Origin: an uncultured Desulfobacteraceae bacterium
Lineage (GTDB): Bacteria; Desulfobacterota; Desulfobacteria; Desulfobacterales; UBA2174
NCBI GenBank assembly: GCA_937982505.1
Contig: CALJLV010000103.1
Coordinates: 1 to 13,513, forward strand
DNA length: 13,513 nucleotides
Direction of reading: 5' to 3'
Both the position numbers and the translations under genes were made by a program. A model generated the notes under the pieces. The model worked only from the letters and a program-made list of their open reading frames with translations, did no database searches and was not told the origin of the DNA. Below are positions 1 through 6,981 of the stretch, piece by piece. Numbering within the stretch: the stretch's first letter is position 1; each line of letters opens with the position of its first letter.

Positions 1-48
1 CGACCACCGATATCTACACTCTTTCCCTACACGACGCTCTTCCGATCT
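1..48 (+). other. Illumina P5/read-1 adapter at left contig end (artefact)
   Basis: This stretch matches the Illumina universal (P5/read 1) adapter, ending in the ligation-site sequence CGCTCTTCCGATCT at 35-48. One base differs from the standard adapter: T instead of G at position 11. It is not genomic DNA. Read on the minus strand it adds a spurious tail (IGRASCRERV, plus one chimeric Glu codon) to the lpdA reading frame, a typical contaminant peptide. Genomic sequence starts at 49. Confidence 0.98.
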
Positions 49-430
49 CGCTGACCCGGTCCGGACCGGAGAGGGTCCCCGTGCCGTGGAGAATTTCGAC
101 CTGGTGGCCTTCGAGAAGCTTGCGCACGTTTTCCGTCAGCTCAGCCACCACCCGGTCCTTTCGCGCCATCATGGCGGCCAGGTCCAGCGAGACCCGTCCG
201 GTCCGGATTCCGTGCTCGGCAAAGGTTTCCCGGGCCAGGTGATACAGTTCGCTGGAATCGAGCAGGGCCTTGCTCGGGATGCATCCCACGTTGAGGCAGA
301 CCCCGCCCAGACGGGCTTCTTTTTCCACGCAGGCGGTCTTGAGTCCCAGTTGGGCGGCGCGCACCGCCGCCACGTAGCCGCCGGGGCCGGCGCCCACGAT
401 GATCAGATCGAAGCGTTGCTTGGCGGCCAT
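49..430 (-). CDS. lpdA: Dihydrolipoyl dehydrogenase (E3), N-terminal part, truncated by contig end
   Basis: E3 component of 2-oxo acid dehydrogenase complexes; it reoxidises the dihydrolipoyl arm of E2 and passes electrons through FAD to NAD+ in the cytoplasm. The 127 genuine codons hold the FAD-binding Rossmann motif GAGPGG (residues 13-18), followed by Glu36-Lys37 at the end of the second strand, and the redox-active disulfide in GGVCLNVGCIPSK with Cys45 and Cys50. Full-length family members are about 460-480 residues, so roughly the last 70% (NAD-binding, central and dimerisation domains) lies beyond the contig. The ATG at 428-430 has a strong GGAGGT at 436-441, 5 nt upstream, overlapping the end of sucB; only 1 nt separates the sucB stop from this ATG, which suggests translational coupling. 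Position after sucAB indicates a dedicated E3 for 2-oxoglutarate dehydrogenase. The open frame continues to 14 only because adapter is translated. Confidence 0.95.
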
Positions 431-431
431 G

Positions 432-1685
432 TCAAACCTCCAGGATGAGCCGTTCGGGGTTCTCGATCAGTTCCTTGACCCGCTTGAGGAAGGTCACCGC
501 CCCCTTGCCGTCCACCACCCGGTGGTCGTAGCTCAGGGCCACGTACATCATGGGCCGGATGACCACGGCGTCGTTGACCACCACGGGCCTTTTTTCGATC
601 TTGTGCATCCCCAGAATCCCGCTCTGGGGGGTGTTGAGGATCGGGGTGCTCAGCAGCGATCCGTAGACCCCGCCATTGCTGATGGTAAAGGTGCCCCCCT
701 CCAGGTCGGCCAGCTCCAGGCGGTTGGCCTCGATCTTGGCCACGTAGTCCACGATGGCCTTTTCGATGGCGGCGAAGCTGAGCCGCTCGGCGTGGCGGAT
801 CACCGGCACCACCAGGCCCCGCTCGGAGCCCACGGCGATGCCGATGTGCTGGTAGTCGTGGTAGATGATGTCGCTGCCGTCGATGAAGGCGTTGATCTCG
901 GGGATCTCCCGCAGGGCGGCGACGCAGGCCTTGGTGAAAAAGGACATGAAGCCCAGATTGACTCCGTGGCGGGCCTTGAAGGCCTCCTTGTAGCGGCTGC
1001 GCACCGCCATGGCCGTGCTCATGTCGATCTCGTTGAAGGTGGTGAGCATGGCGGTGTTCTGGCGGGCGGCCAGGAGCCGATCGGCGATGCGCCGGCGGAT
1101 GGGGCTCATGGGCTTGCGCACCTCGCCGGCTCCGGCCGGCGCCTTTTCCGGGGCGGCGGCCTTTTTCTCGGGCGCCGTCGGCGGCGCGGGCGCCTGCTCG
1201 AGAAAGAGGAGCACATCCCCCTTGGTCAGGCGTCCGCCCGGACCGCTGGCCGGGATACGATCCGGATCCAGCCCCTTTTCGGCCACCAGGCGGCGCACGG
1301 CCGGCGAAAGGATCCGTTCCTCGCCTTCCGGGATTTTCCGGGAAGGCTCGGGGGCGGGCGGCGCTTTGTCTTCGCTTTCGGCTGCGGGGGCCTTGGGCGG
1401 CGTCTTTTCGGGTTCGGGCTTCGGTTCAGGCTTGACCCGGACTCCGGCGCCGTCGGTGTCGAGGGTTCCCACCACTTCGCCGATGGCCACGGTCTTTCCC
1501 GCCGGCACCCGGATCTGCAGCACCCCGGCCGCCTCGGCGGCCACCTCCAGGGTGACCTTGTCGGTCTCGATCACCAGCAGGGGTTCGTCCTTTGCCACCG
1601 TGTCGCCCTCCTGCTTGTACCACTCGGCCAGCAGCGCCTCCTTGACCGATTCGCCGACACTCGGAATCTTGATCTCCAGTTTCAT
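432..1685 (-). CDS. sucB: 2-oxoglutarate dehydrogenase E2, dihydrolipoyllysine succinyltransferase
   Basis: Core of the 2-oxoglutarate dehydrogenase complex; it accepts the succinyl group from E1 on a lipoyl arm and transfers it to CoA, giving succinyl-CoA in the TCA cycle. The 417-residue product has a single N-terminal lipoyl domain (about 1-76) with the lipoylation site ETDKVTLEV (Lys43). A Pro/Ala/Glu/Lys linker (85-120) precedes the peripheral-subunit-binding domain (about 124-162, LSPAVRRLVAEKGLD through GRLTKGDV), then a second Ala/Pro linker (163-189) and the acyltransferase domain (190-417). The catalytic signature is SYDHRVVDGKGA, with His388 and Asp392. Length and single lipoyl domain fit SucB (about 400-420) better than pyruvate dehydrogenase E2. 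The start ATG (1683-1685) has GAGG at 1693-1696, 7 nt upstream. It lies 73 nt after sucA and 1 nt before lpdA, all co-directional. Confidence 0.96.
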   Translation of the reverse strand: MKLEIKIPSVGESVKEALLAEWYKQEGDTVAKDEPLLVIETDKVTLEVAAEAAGVLQIRVPAGKTVAIGEVVGTLDTDGAGVRVKPEPKPEPEKTPPKAPAAESEDKAPPAPEPSRKIPEGEERILSPAVRRLVAEKGLDPDRIPASGPGGRLTKGDVLLFLEQAPAPPTAPEKKAAAPEKAPAGAGEVRKPMSPIRRRIADRLLAARQNTAMLTTFNEIDMSTAMAVRSRYKEAFKARHGVNLGFMSFFTKACVAALREIPEINAFIDGSDIIYHDYQHIGIAVGSERGLVVPVIRHAERLSFAAIEKAIVDYVAKIEANRLELADLEGGTFTISNGGVYGSLLSTPILNTPQSGILGMHKIEKRPVVVNDAVVIRPMMYVALSYDHRVVDGKGAVTFLKRVKELIENPERLILEV

Positions 1686-1758
1686 CGGGTCGCCTCAATG
1701 ATGGAATGGGTAATGGGATGTCGGACCGGCCGGACGGGTCCGGCGCGGCGCGCCGCGC
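1686..1758 (-). other. sucA-sucB intercistronic region with two GC-rich inverted repeats
   Basis: This is the only sizeable gap inside the suc operon. Directly after the sucA TAA (1759-1761) lies a perfect 16-base palindrome, GCGCGGCGCGCCGCGC, at 1743-1758, able to fold as a 6-bp stem with a CGCG loop. Next to it CGGACC (1722-1727) and GGTCCG (1737-1742) form a 6-bp inverted repeat with a 9-nt loop. No U-tract follows on the minus strand, so an intrinsic terminator is unlikely. An RNA-processing or mRNA-stability element, setting sucA against sucB-lpdA expression, is an inference. The sucB ribosome-binding site (1693-1696) lies beyond both hairpins. Confidence 0.55.
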
Positions 1759-4452
1759 TTACGCGTCTCCCAGCGCCGCGCGCACGATGGCCGCCTGCTG
1801 GGCCCGGTAGACGGCCGGAAACCCGGTGGCCGGACTGGCGGCCGCCGGCCGGCCGATATAGGCCACCGGTTTGCCCAGCAAGGCTTCCAGCCGGGGCCGT
1901 ACGAAGGTCCAGGCGCCCATGTTTTCCGGTTCTTCCTGGACCCAGAACCAGTCTCTGGCCTTTTTAAAGGGCTTGACGGCTTCTTCCAGCGCCGCCCCGG
2001 GAAAGGGGTAAACCTGTTCCACGCGCACGATGGCCGTATCCCCGCGGTTGAGGTCCGCGCGGCGCTGGGCCAGCTCGTAGAAGAGCTTGCCGCTGCACAC
2101 AAGAACCCGCCTGACCGTCTGGGGCGCCTGGAGATCGGCCAGGACCGGGGCGAAGGCGCCGGCGCTGAGCGCCTTGAGGTCCGAAACCGCCGCCGGGTGG
2201 CGCAGCAGGCTTTTGGGGGCCATGAGCACTAGGGGCTTTCTCCAGGGAGCCAGCACCTGGCGCCGCAGCAGGTGGAAATACTGGGCCGGGGTGGTCAGGT
2301 TGCAGACCTGCAGGTTGTCTTCGGCGCAAAGCTGCAAGAAGCGTTCGAGCCGGGCGCTGGAATGCTCGGGCCCCAGCCCCTCCCAGCCGTGGGGCAGCAG
2401 CATCACCAGGCCGCAGAGGCGCTGCCACTTGGCCTGGCCGGCGCTGATGAACAGATCGATGACCGCCTGGGCGTTGTTGGCGAAATCGCCGAACTGGGCC
2501 TCCCAGAGGGTCAGCACCTCGGGCCGGGCGGCGGCGTAGCCGTACTCGAAGCCGAGCACGGCGTACTCGGCCAGCAGGCTGTTGTAGACCCGGAACGGGG
2601 CCTGGTCCGGATCCAGGCCGGCCAGTGGGATGTGGGCCTGGCCGCTTTCGGTGTCGAAGACCACCGCGTGGCGCTGGCTGAAGGTCCCCCGGCCCGAGTC
2701 CTGGCCGCTGAGGCGCACCCCGATCCCCTGGCGCACCAGGGTGGCGAAGGCCAGGGCCTCGGCGTTGGCCCAGTCGATCCCTTCCCCGTTTTGCACCGCC
2801 TCCAGGCGCCGCTGCATCAGCGCCGCCAGCTTGCGGTGCAGGTGAAACCCCTCGGGCGCCGTGTTGAGACGCTGTGCCAGGTCCAGCAGGGTCTTTTTGG
2901 CCACGGCGGTCTGGACCGGGGCGTCATCGAAGGCCCCCTTGATCGGTTCCCACTCCGGGTAGTAGCGGTGCTCGGGAAAGGGGCAGCTCGTGTTGTGAAC
3001 CGCGTCGTAGGCCGTTTCGAGTTCGGCGCCGATCTCGCCCTCCAGCCGATCGAGATCCACGTCGATCTGGCCCCCGCCGCCGGTCAGGCTCTCGGCGTAG
3101 AGGCGGTGCAAGGACGGACGCCGGCCGATGCGTTGATACATCAGTGGCTGGGTGAAGTACGGCTCGTCGCCCTCGTTGTGGCCGTAGCGCCGGTAGCAGA
3201 TCAGATCGACGACCACGTCCTTGGCGAAGCGGCGCCGGTAGGCGGCCGCCAGCCGGGCCACGTGCACCACGGCCTCGGGGTCTTCCCCGTGGACGTGGAA
3301 GATGGGCACCATGAGCATCTTGGCGACATCGGTGGCGTAGCGGCTCGAACGCGCGTCCGTGGGCAGGGTGGTGTAGCCGATCTGGTTGTTGATCACGATG
3401 TGGATCGTACCGCCGGTGCGGTACCCGGCCAGCTGGCTCATATTGAGGGTTTCGGCCACCACCCCCTGGCCGGCGAAGGCCGCGTCGCCGTGGATCAGGA
3501 CCGGCACCACGCGCTCGTGGCCTTTTTCCAGCAGGTCTTGTCGGGCCCGGCAGATCCCCTCGGCCACCGGATTGACCGCCTCGAGGTGGCTCGGGTTGTT
3601 CACCAGATAGATCTGGAGGGGATGGCCGCCGGCCGTGGTGACGTCGGCCAGATACCCGTTGTGGTACTTGACGTCCCCGGAGCCCACCAGCGCCTCGGGA
3701 TCGTAGCAATGCTCGAACTCGGCGAAGATCTCCTCGTAGGGACGGCCGAGAAGATGCGCCTGGACATTGAGGCGGCCCCGGTGGGCCATGCCCAGCACCC
3801 ACTGGCCGGCGCCGGCGGCCGCGGTGTGGTCCGCCAGGGTGTCCAGCAGTGGAATCAGGGCGTCGCCCCCTTCCAGGGAAAAGCGGGTCACGCCCACGTA
3901 TTTCTTGTTGAGAAACTGCTCGAAGACCGCGGCCCGGCAGAGCCGTTCGAGGATACGCCCGCGCGCGTCCGGGTCCAGTTCAGGGCGATTGCGGTTGGGC
4001 TCCATGCGCGCCTCGAGCCAGGCGCGTTCGTCCGGGTCCTGGAGATGCCGGTACTCCACCCCGAGGCTGCGGCAATAGGTCTCCTTGAGGGCCTTGAGGA
4101 TCTCCTGGAGCGGCGCGGTATCGGGAAGGCCGAAGCGTCCGGCCGAAAATTCCCTCCTGAGGTCGGCGGTCTCCAGCCCCACCGCCTCCAGGGCCAGCAG
4201 GGGGTGCTCGGTGGGGCAGGCGGACAGGGGGTCCATGCAGGCCAGCAGGTGGCCCAGGTCGCGGTAGCGGCGGATCAGGTCCGCCACCCGGCTCAGGCGC
4301 CGGGCCCCGGCACCGTCCGCCTCGCCGGCCCCGGCCATAGTGAATCCTTTGAAGAAAAACTGCCAGTCGCGGGGCACGCTGTCCGGATCGGCCAGCCAGC
4401 GCCGGTACTGGGCGTCGATGAAGTCGGCGTTGAGGGCTTCGCTGATGTCCAT
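1759..4452 (-). CDS. sucA: 2-oxoglutarate dehydrogenase E1, thiamine-diphosphate-dependent
   Basis: Decarboxylates 2-oxoglutarate on thiamine diphosphate and succinylates the lipoyl arm of SucB; it is the entry subunit of the complex. The 897-residue product (E. coli SucA has 933) starts with the E2-contacting segment typical of E1o (LNADFIDAQYRRWLADP, then DWQFFFKGF, residues 7-37). E1o motifs follow in order: GMAHRGRLNV (221-230), KYHNG (262-266), NPSHLEAVNPVAEG (286-299), the thiamine/Mg segment HGDAAFAGQGVVAETLNMS (321-339) with INNQIGYTT (354-362), and YGHNEGDEP (423-431). The C-terminal half is the transketolase-like pyrimidine-binding and C-terminal region. The frame is open back to 4554, but I chose ATG 4450-4452. 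It has AAGGA 8 nt upstream (4461-4465), begins exactly where family homology begins, and the extra 34 residues look like translated leader. A sigma70-like promoter lies at 4532-4561. First gene of sucA-sucB-lpdA. Confidence 0.97.
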   Translation of the reverse strand: MDISEALNADFIDAQYRRWLADPDSVPRDWQFFFKGFTMAGAGEADGAGARRLSRVADLIRRYRDLGHLLACMDPLSACPTEHPLLALEAVGLETADLRREFSAGRFGLPDTAPLQEILKALKETYCRSLGVEYRHLQDPDERAWLEARMEPNRNRPELDPDARGRILERLCRAAVFEQFLNKKYVGVTRFSLEGGDALIPLLDTLADHTAAAGAGQWVLGMAHRGRLNVQAHLLGRPYEEIFAEFEHCYDPEALVGSGDVKYHNGYLADVTTAGGHPLQIYLVNNPSHLEAVNPVAEGICRARQDLLEKGHERVVPVLIHGDAAFAGQGVVAETLNMSQLAGYRTGGTIHIVINNQIGYTTLPTDARSSRYATDVAKMLMVPIFHVHGEDPEAVVHVARLAAAYRRRFAKDVVVDLICYRRYGHNEGDEPYFTQPLMYQRIGRRPSLHRLYAESLTGGGGQIDVDLDRLEGEIGAELETAYDAVHNTSCPFPEHRYYPEWEPIKGAFDDAPVQTAVAKKTLLDLAQRLNTAPEGFHLHRKLAALMQRRLEAVQNGEGIDWANAEALAFATLVRQGIGVRLSGQDSGRGTFSQRHAVVFDTESGQAHIPLAGLDPDQAPFRVYNSLLAEYAVLGFEYGYAAARPEVLTLWEAQFGDFANNAQAVIDLFISAGQAKWQRLCGLVMLLPHGWEGLGPEHSSARLERFLQLCAEDNLQVCNLTTPAQYFHLLRRQVLAPWRKPLVLMAPKSLLRHPAAVSDLKALSAGAFAPVLADLQAPQTVRRVLVCSGKLFYELAQRRADLNRGDTAIVRVEQVYPFPGAALEEAVKPFKKARDWFWVQEEPENMGAWTFVRPRLEALLGKPVAYIGRPAAASPATGFPAVYRAQQAAIVRAALGDA

Positions 4453-4460
4453 GAACGAGA

Positions 4461-4465
4461 TCCTT
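4461..4465 (-). promoter_or_regulatory. Ribosome-binding site fixing the sucA start
   Basis: AAGGA on the minus strand, 8 nt before the ATG at 4450-4452. It supports the 897-residue start over the upstream in-frame start at 4554, which would lie upstream of the predicted transcript start. Confidence 0.7.
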
Positions 4466-4531
4466 GGCGTTGGGTGCGGAAGAGGGCGCCGCGGCGGGAG
4501 GGGGTAAAGCCCCGGCGGACTGATTCCTGAT

Positions 4532-4561
4532 AGTCTACTGGAGCGGCCGGCCAAAAGTCAA
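4532..4561 (-). promoter_or_regulatory. Predicted sigma70-type promoter of the suc operon
   Basis: On the minus strand TTGACT (4556-4561, 5/6 to the -35 consensus) is followed after 18 nt by TAGACT (4532-4537, 4/6 to the -10 consensus). Transcription would begin near 4525, giving a GC-rich 5' leader of about 70 nt before the sucA ATG. Prediction from sequence only. Confidence 0.5.
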
Positions 4562-4677
4562 CGCCGCGGTGCCCAAAGGCTGGTGAGCCATCCGCTGTGG
4601 AGAAGATCAATGGAAAACGCTGACATTCAGCAAGAAAAGCGACCGATGCCCTGAAGTTGACGGGGCCTTGGCTTGGG
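4562..4677. other. Central part of the divergent intergenic region, no feature seen
   Basis: Spacer between the two divergent promoters in the 305-nt region from 4453 to 4757. I see no convincing open frame, RNA gene or strong inverted repeat here. It is less GC-rich by eye than the flanking genes. It could hold regulator binding sites for either operon. Confidence 0.4.
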
Positions 4678-4696
4678 ATGACACGTAAATTGTCAT
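4678..4696. promoter_or_regulatory. Inverted repeat ATGACA-N7-TGTCAT, candidate operator
   Basis: Perfect 6-bp arms (4678-4683 and 4691-4696) around a 7-nt AT-rich centre, total 19 bp, a size and symmetry typical of a dimeric regulator site. It overlaps the -35 element of the plus-strand promoter (4690-4695), so a bound protein would be placed to repress the 4758-5965 operon. The regulator is unknown and none is encoded in the window. Confidence 0.4.
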
Positions 4697-4718
4697 TCTC
4701 CGCCACAAGGGTTATCAT
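4690..4718 (+). promoter_or_regulatory. Predicted sigma70-type promoter of the hypothetical protein-lipocalin operon
   Basis: TTGTCA (4690-4695, 5/6) and TATCAT (4713-4718, 5/6) at the optimal 17-nt spacing. Transcription would begin near 4725, about 33 nt before the ATG at 4758. The inverted repeat at 4678-4696 covers the -35. Confidence 0.6.
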
Positions 4719-4745
4719 GATCATCCCTACCGACGGGAAATGGAC

Positions 4746-4750
4746 AGGAG
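4746..4750 (+). promoter_or_regulatory. Ribosome-binding site fixing the start at 4758
   Basis: AGGAG, 7 nt before ATG 4758-4760. It favours this start over the in-frame ATG at 4740, which has no Shine-Dalgarno-like sequence at a useful distance. Confidence 0.7.
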
Positions 4751-4757
4751 CGATCTC

Positions 4758-5435
4758 ATGAGCTTGCTTGACAATCTGTTGCGGCGCAAACCGCCGCGCG
4801 ACGAGGAGGACCCGGCCCGGCGGGCCGGCGATTTTCTCGACGAAATCGCCAGGCTGCCGGCCGACGACCCACGCGCGGCGGTCAAACAGATCAACCGCCG
4901 GATCGCGGCGGTGGGCAATGCCCTGATGGCCGAAGGCCCCCTCAAGGCGAGGTTCGCGGATCTGAGCCTGAAGGTCATGGCGGCCGAACTGCGCCGGCGC
5001 GGAGAGCGGCGTCCCATCCTGGGCTACCGGAATCTGCCGGCCTGCGCCACGGTTTCGGCCGAAGCCGCCGCTGACCTGGCCGGGCTCGTGCAGGCCGTCA
5101 ACGGCAGCGGCGCCGAGCTGACCTACCTCGCCTTTCCAACCTTTTACGGTCCCGAGGGATGCACCCCCCACTACGCCCTGCTCGAGATCGAGGCGCGCCT
5201 GGAGTTCGCCGCCGACCGGCGGGTGCTGGCCGTCTTTCTCGACGAGGTCAACTTCATCGCCCGCTCCGATTTCCTGAGGGAGATCCTCTCGGGTTTGCCG
5301 GCAACCCTGAAGCCGGCCGACCTGACCGAAGCCTTTTTCGCGGCCGCGGAAAAATCACCCGGGGTCATCTTCGACGACGGTTTCATTTCAGCCCACGGAT
5401 ACGCGCTCAACCGGCTATGGAGGAAGGCGGGATGA
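4758..5435 (+). CDS. Hypothetical protein co-transcribed with the lipocalin
   Basis: A 225-residue protein that I do not recognise. There is no signal peptide and no long hydrophobic segment, so it is probably cytoplasmic. The N-terminal ~25 residues are highly charged (LLRRKPPRDEEDPARR). Residues 25-80 look helical and Ala/Arg-rich. After about residue 85 there is an alternating pattern suggesting strands: GYRNLPAC, ELTYLAFPTFYGPEGCTPHYALLEIEARLEF and RRVLAVFLDEVNFI; the protein ends in a helical segment and YALNRLWRKAG. Two Cys (in LPACAT and GPEGCTP) are not arranged as an obvious metal site. Start chosen from AGGAG at 4746-4750. Its TGA (5433-5435) overlaps the lipocalin ATG (5432-5434) as ATGA, so the two are translationally coupled and the protein may share a physiological role with Blc. 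GC-rich codon use like its neighbours supports a real gene. Confidence 0.82.
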   Translation: MSLLDNLLRRKPPRDEEDPARRAGDFLDEIARLPADDPRAAVKQINRRIAAVGNALMAEGPLKARFADLSLKVMAAELRRRGERRPILGYRNLPACATVSAEAAADLAGLVQAVNGSGAELTYLAFPTFYGPEGCTPHYALLEIEARLEFAADRRVLAVFLDEVNFIARSDFLREILSGLPATLKPADLTEAFFAAAEKSPGVIFDDGFISAHGYALNRLWRKAG

Positions 5436-5965
5436 CGATCCGACTCATGATGATGATGCTGTACGGATGCTTCCTGGCCGGGTGCGCCGGCCTTCCCCCG
5501 GGAATCGAGCCCGTTGCCGCCTTTCAACTGGAGCGCTACCTGGGCCGATGGTACGAAATCGCCCGGCTGGACCACCCCTTCGAACGGGGCTTGACCCGCG
5601 TGAGCGCCGACTACGAAATGCACGGCGAAGGCCTTGTGCGGGTGCGCAACCGCGGTTTTTCAGCCGCCGAAGGCCGCTGGAAAGAAGCCGAGGGGAAAGC
5701 CCGATTCGTGGAAGGGCCGGACCGGGGTTATCTGAAAGTTTCCTTTTTCGGCCCGTTTTACGGTTCCTACGTGATTTTTGCGCTCGACCGGAAAGATTAT
5801 CAGTACGCCCTGGTGAGCGGCCCGAACCGCTCTTACCTGTGGATCCTGGCCCGGACCCCGCGATTGCCGGCCGAGATCGTCGATCGGCTCGTCGCAAAAG
5901 CCACGGCGGCGGGCTTTGACACCGGCGGGTTGATTTGGGTCGATCACGGCGCCGCGCCCGGCTGA
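5432..5965 (+). CDS. blc: Outer-membrane lipoprotein lipocalin, Blc family
   Basis: Bacterial lipocalin of 177 residues, the same length as E. coli Blc. It is a lipid-anchored eight-stranded barrel thought to bind lysophospholipids or fatty acids during envelope stress. The N-terminus is a lipoprotein signal (TIRLMMMMLYGCFLAGC) with lipobox LAG-C, so Cys18 becomes the lipidated residue 1. The next residues (AG) carry no Asp at +2, consistent with outer-membrane sorting in proteobacteria. Lipocalin signatures are clear: YLGRWYEIARLDHPFERGL (the GxW block), EGKARF, LKVSFFGPFYGSYVIFALD, and SGPNRSYLWILARTP with GFDTGGLIWV near the end. The start is preceded by AGGAAGG (5421-5427) and overlaps the upstream stop. 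Transcribed with the 4758 gene; the gene downstream is convergent, and I see no clear terminator in the 73-nt gap 5966-6038. Confidence 0.96.
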   Translation: MTIRLMMMMLYGCFLAGCAGLPPGIEPVAAFQLERYLGRWYEIARLDHPFERGLTRVSADYEMHGEGLVRVRNRGFSAAEGRWKEAEGKARFVEGPDRGYLKVSFFGPFYGSYVIFALDRKDYQYALVSGPNRSYLWILARTPRLPAEIVDRLVAKATAAGFDTGGLIWVDHGAAPG

Positions 5966-6038
5966 AACCGATAGCGGCCTCCGGGTGCCTTGCCAAAGTC
6001 CGCCATCGACCCGCGGCCGCCTTGATCTCCGGAACAGG

Positions 6039-6941
6039 TCAGGCCCCGTCCAGCAGCGACGCCAGGCGCGGGTAGACGTTGATCGGCGCCAGCCACTCTT
6101 GCGGGATGGCCTCTTTGCCCAGGCTCGCCCCCAGGAGCATCCCCGCCAGCATTCCCCGGGCCGCCGAATCGCCGCCGGCCATGATATTTTCCACCAGGGC
6201 GGTCTTCAGTTCCCCTTCATGCCGCGCGATGAGATGCACCGTGGCCGGCAGGGCCTGGGCCACTTCGCAGGCCTGGCCGAGCTCGAGAATCGCCTGGCGG
6301 GTGTCCTGGTCCCGGGTCTCCAGACCGGCGGCCACCAGATCGGCGATGCCGTCGGCGCCCGAGGTGGCCTCCAGGGCCGCCGTGAGCGCCGCCACGGGCC
6401 TTTGCCCCTCCAGCACCCGCCATACGGCCCGGGCGAAAAGCTCAGCGCCGGCCAGCACCTGCGGATGGTCGTGGGTCAGGCGGGTCTGGGCCCGGGCGGC
6501 CGCCACCAGACCTTCCTCCCCGGCGACCGGATGGCGCAGCAGGACCGCCAGGCGCGCGGCCCCGGCCAGATCGGTGGAATGGGAGCCCACCTCGGGGTAG
6601 GTCCGGCCGTCGGCGAAATGCCGCAGGGTTTCCTTGCTGGCCTTGTCCATGTATCCGCCGTAGCCGGCGGCGAAGGCCCGCCAGCGTTCGGCGAAAGCCA
6701 GCGGATCGAACCCGCCGCCGGCCACCACGGTTTCGAGCAAAAGCAGCATCTGGTCCCCGTAGTGGGTCAGGTCCCCCCGGCGCTTGCCGGCGTGGAAGCT
6801 GGCCAGCTCCGGGGCCAGGAGGGTTTCGACCCGTCCGTATTTGCGGTCGATGACGCGGGTGTTGTAGATCCAGTGGACGCCGAGGGCCAGGGCGTCGGCG
6901 GCAAAAGCGGCCAGAATCGCGGCGGTACGGTTGTCCGGCAT
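6039..6941 (-). CDS. ADP-ribosylglycohydrolase-family protein with atypical metal motifs
   Basis: A 300-residue all-helical protein of the ADP-ribosylglycohydrolase (ARH/DraG, PF03747) family, whose members remove ADP-ribose from proteins or related compounds using two Mg2+ ions. Family features: the N-terminal AAILAAFAADALALGVHW helix (residues 7-24, Asp16), DLTHYGDQMLLLLE (57-70) where canonical members have a T-D-D-T metal motif, QTRLTHDHPQVL in the middle, and ENIMAGGDSAARGMLAGMLLGA (251-272) where canonical members have D-[ST]-D-T. Thus Asp63 and Asp258 remain, but the second Asp of each motif is absent (Gln64, Ala260). A divergent subgroup with altered specificity, or loss of classical activity, is an inference. 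No signal peptide. The start ATG (6939-6941) has GGAGGT at 6947-6952, 5 nt upstream; the frame is open to 7010 but those extra 23 residues lack a ribosome-binding site. Convergent with blc. Confidence 0.85.
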   Translation of the reverse strand: MPDNRTAAILAAFAADALALGVHWIYNTRVIDRKYGRVETLLAPELASFHAGKRRGDLTHYGDQMLLLLETVVAGGGFDPLAFAERWRAFAAGYGGYMDKASKETLRHFADGRTYPEVGSHSTDLAGAARLAVLLRHPVAGEEGLVAAARAQTRLTHDHPQVLAGAELFARAVWRVLEGQRPVAALTAALEATSGADGIADLVAAGLETRDQDTRQAILELGQACEVAQALPATVHLIARHEGELKTALVENIMAGGDSAARGMLAGMLLGASLGKEAIPQEWLAPINVYPRLASLLDGA

Positions 6942-6946
6942 GGGGG

Positions 6947-6952
6947 ACCTCC
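6947..6952 (-). promoter_or_regulatory. Ribosome-binding site fixing the ADP-ribosylglycohydrolase start
   Basis: GGAGGT on the minus strand, 5 nt before ATG 6939-6941. It selects the 300-residue product over the longer open frame. Confidence 0.7.
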
Positions 6953-6981
6953 CGGGGGGTTCGGGTTCAAGGCGCCCGTTT

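Noticed and set aside
14..48. Extension of the lpdA reading frame to a stop at 14
   Set aside because: The last 11 codons come wholly or partly from adapter; the real gene continues beyond the contig.
399..1967. Long plus-strand open frame (522 codons) over sucB
   Set aside because: Antisense shadow of a GC-rich gene; His/Gly/Arg-rich low-complexity translation with no family features, while the minus strand encodes a clear E2.
2272..4530. 752-codon plus-strand open frame over sucA
   Set aside because: Antisense shadow caused by third-position GC bias; the opposite frame is an unmistakable E1o.
4453..4554. 34-residue N-terminal extension of SucA
   Set aside because: No homology-like content, it would start upstream of the predicted transcript start, and the ATG at 4452 has a proper ribosome-binding site.
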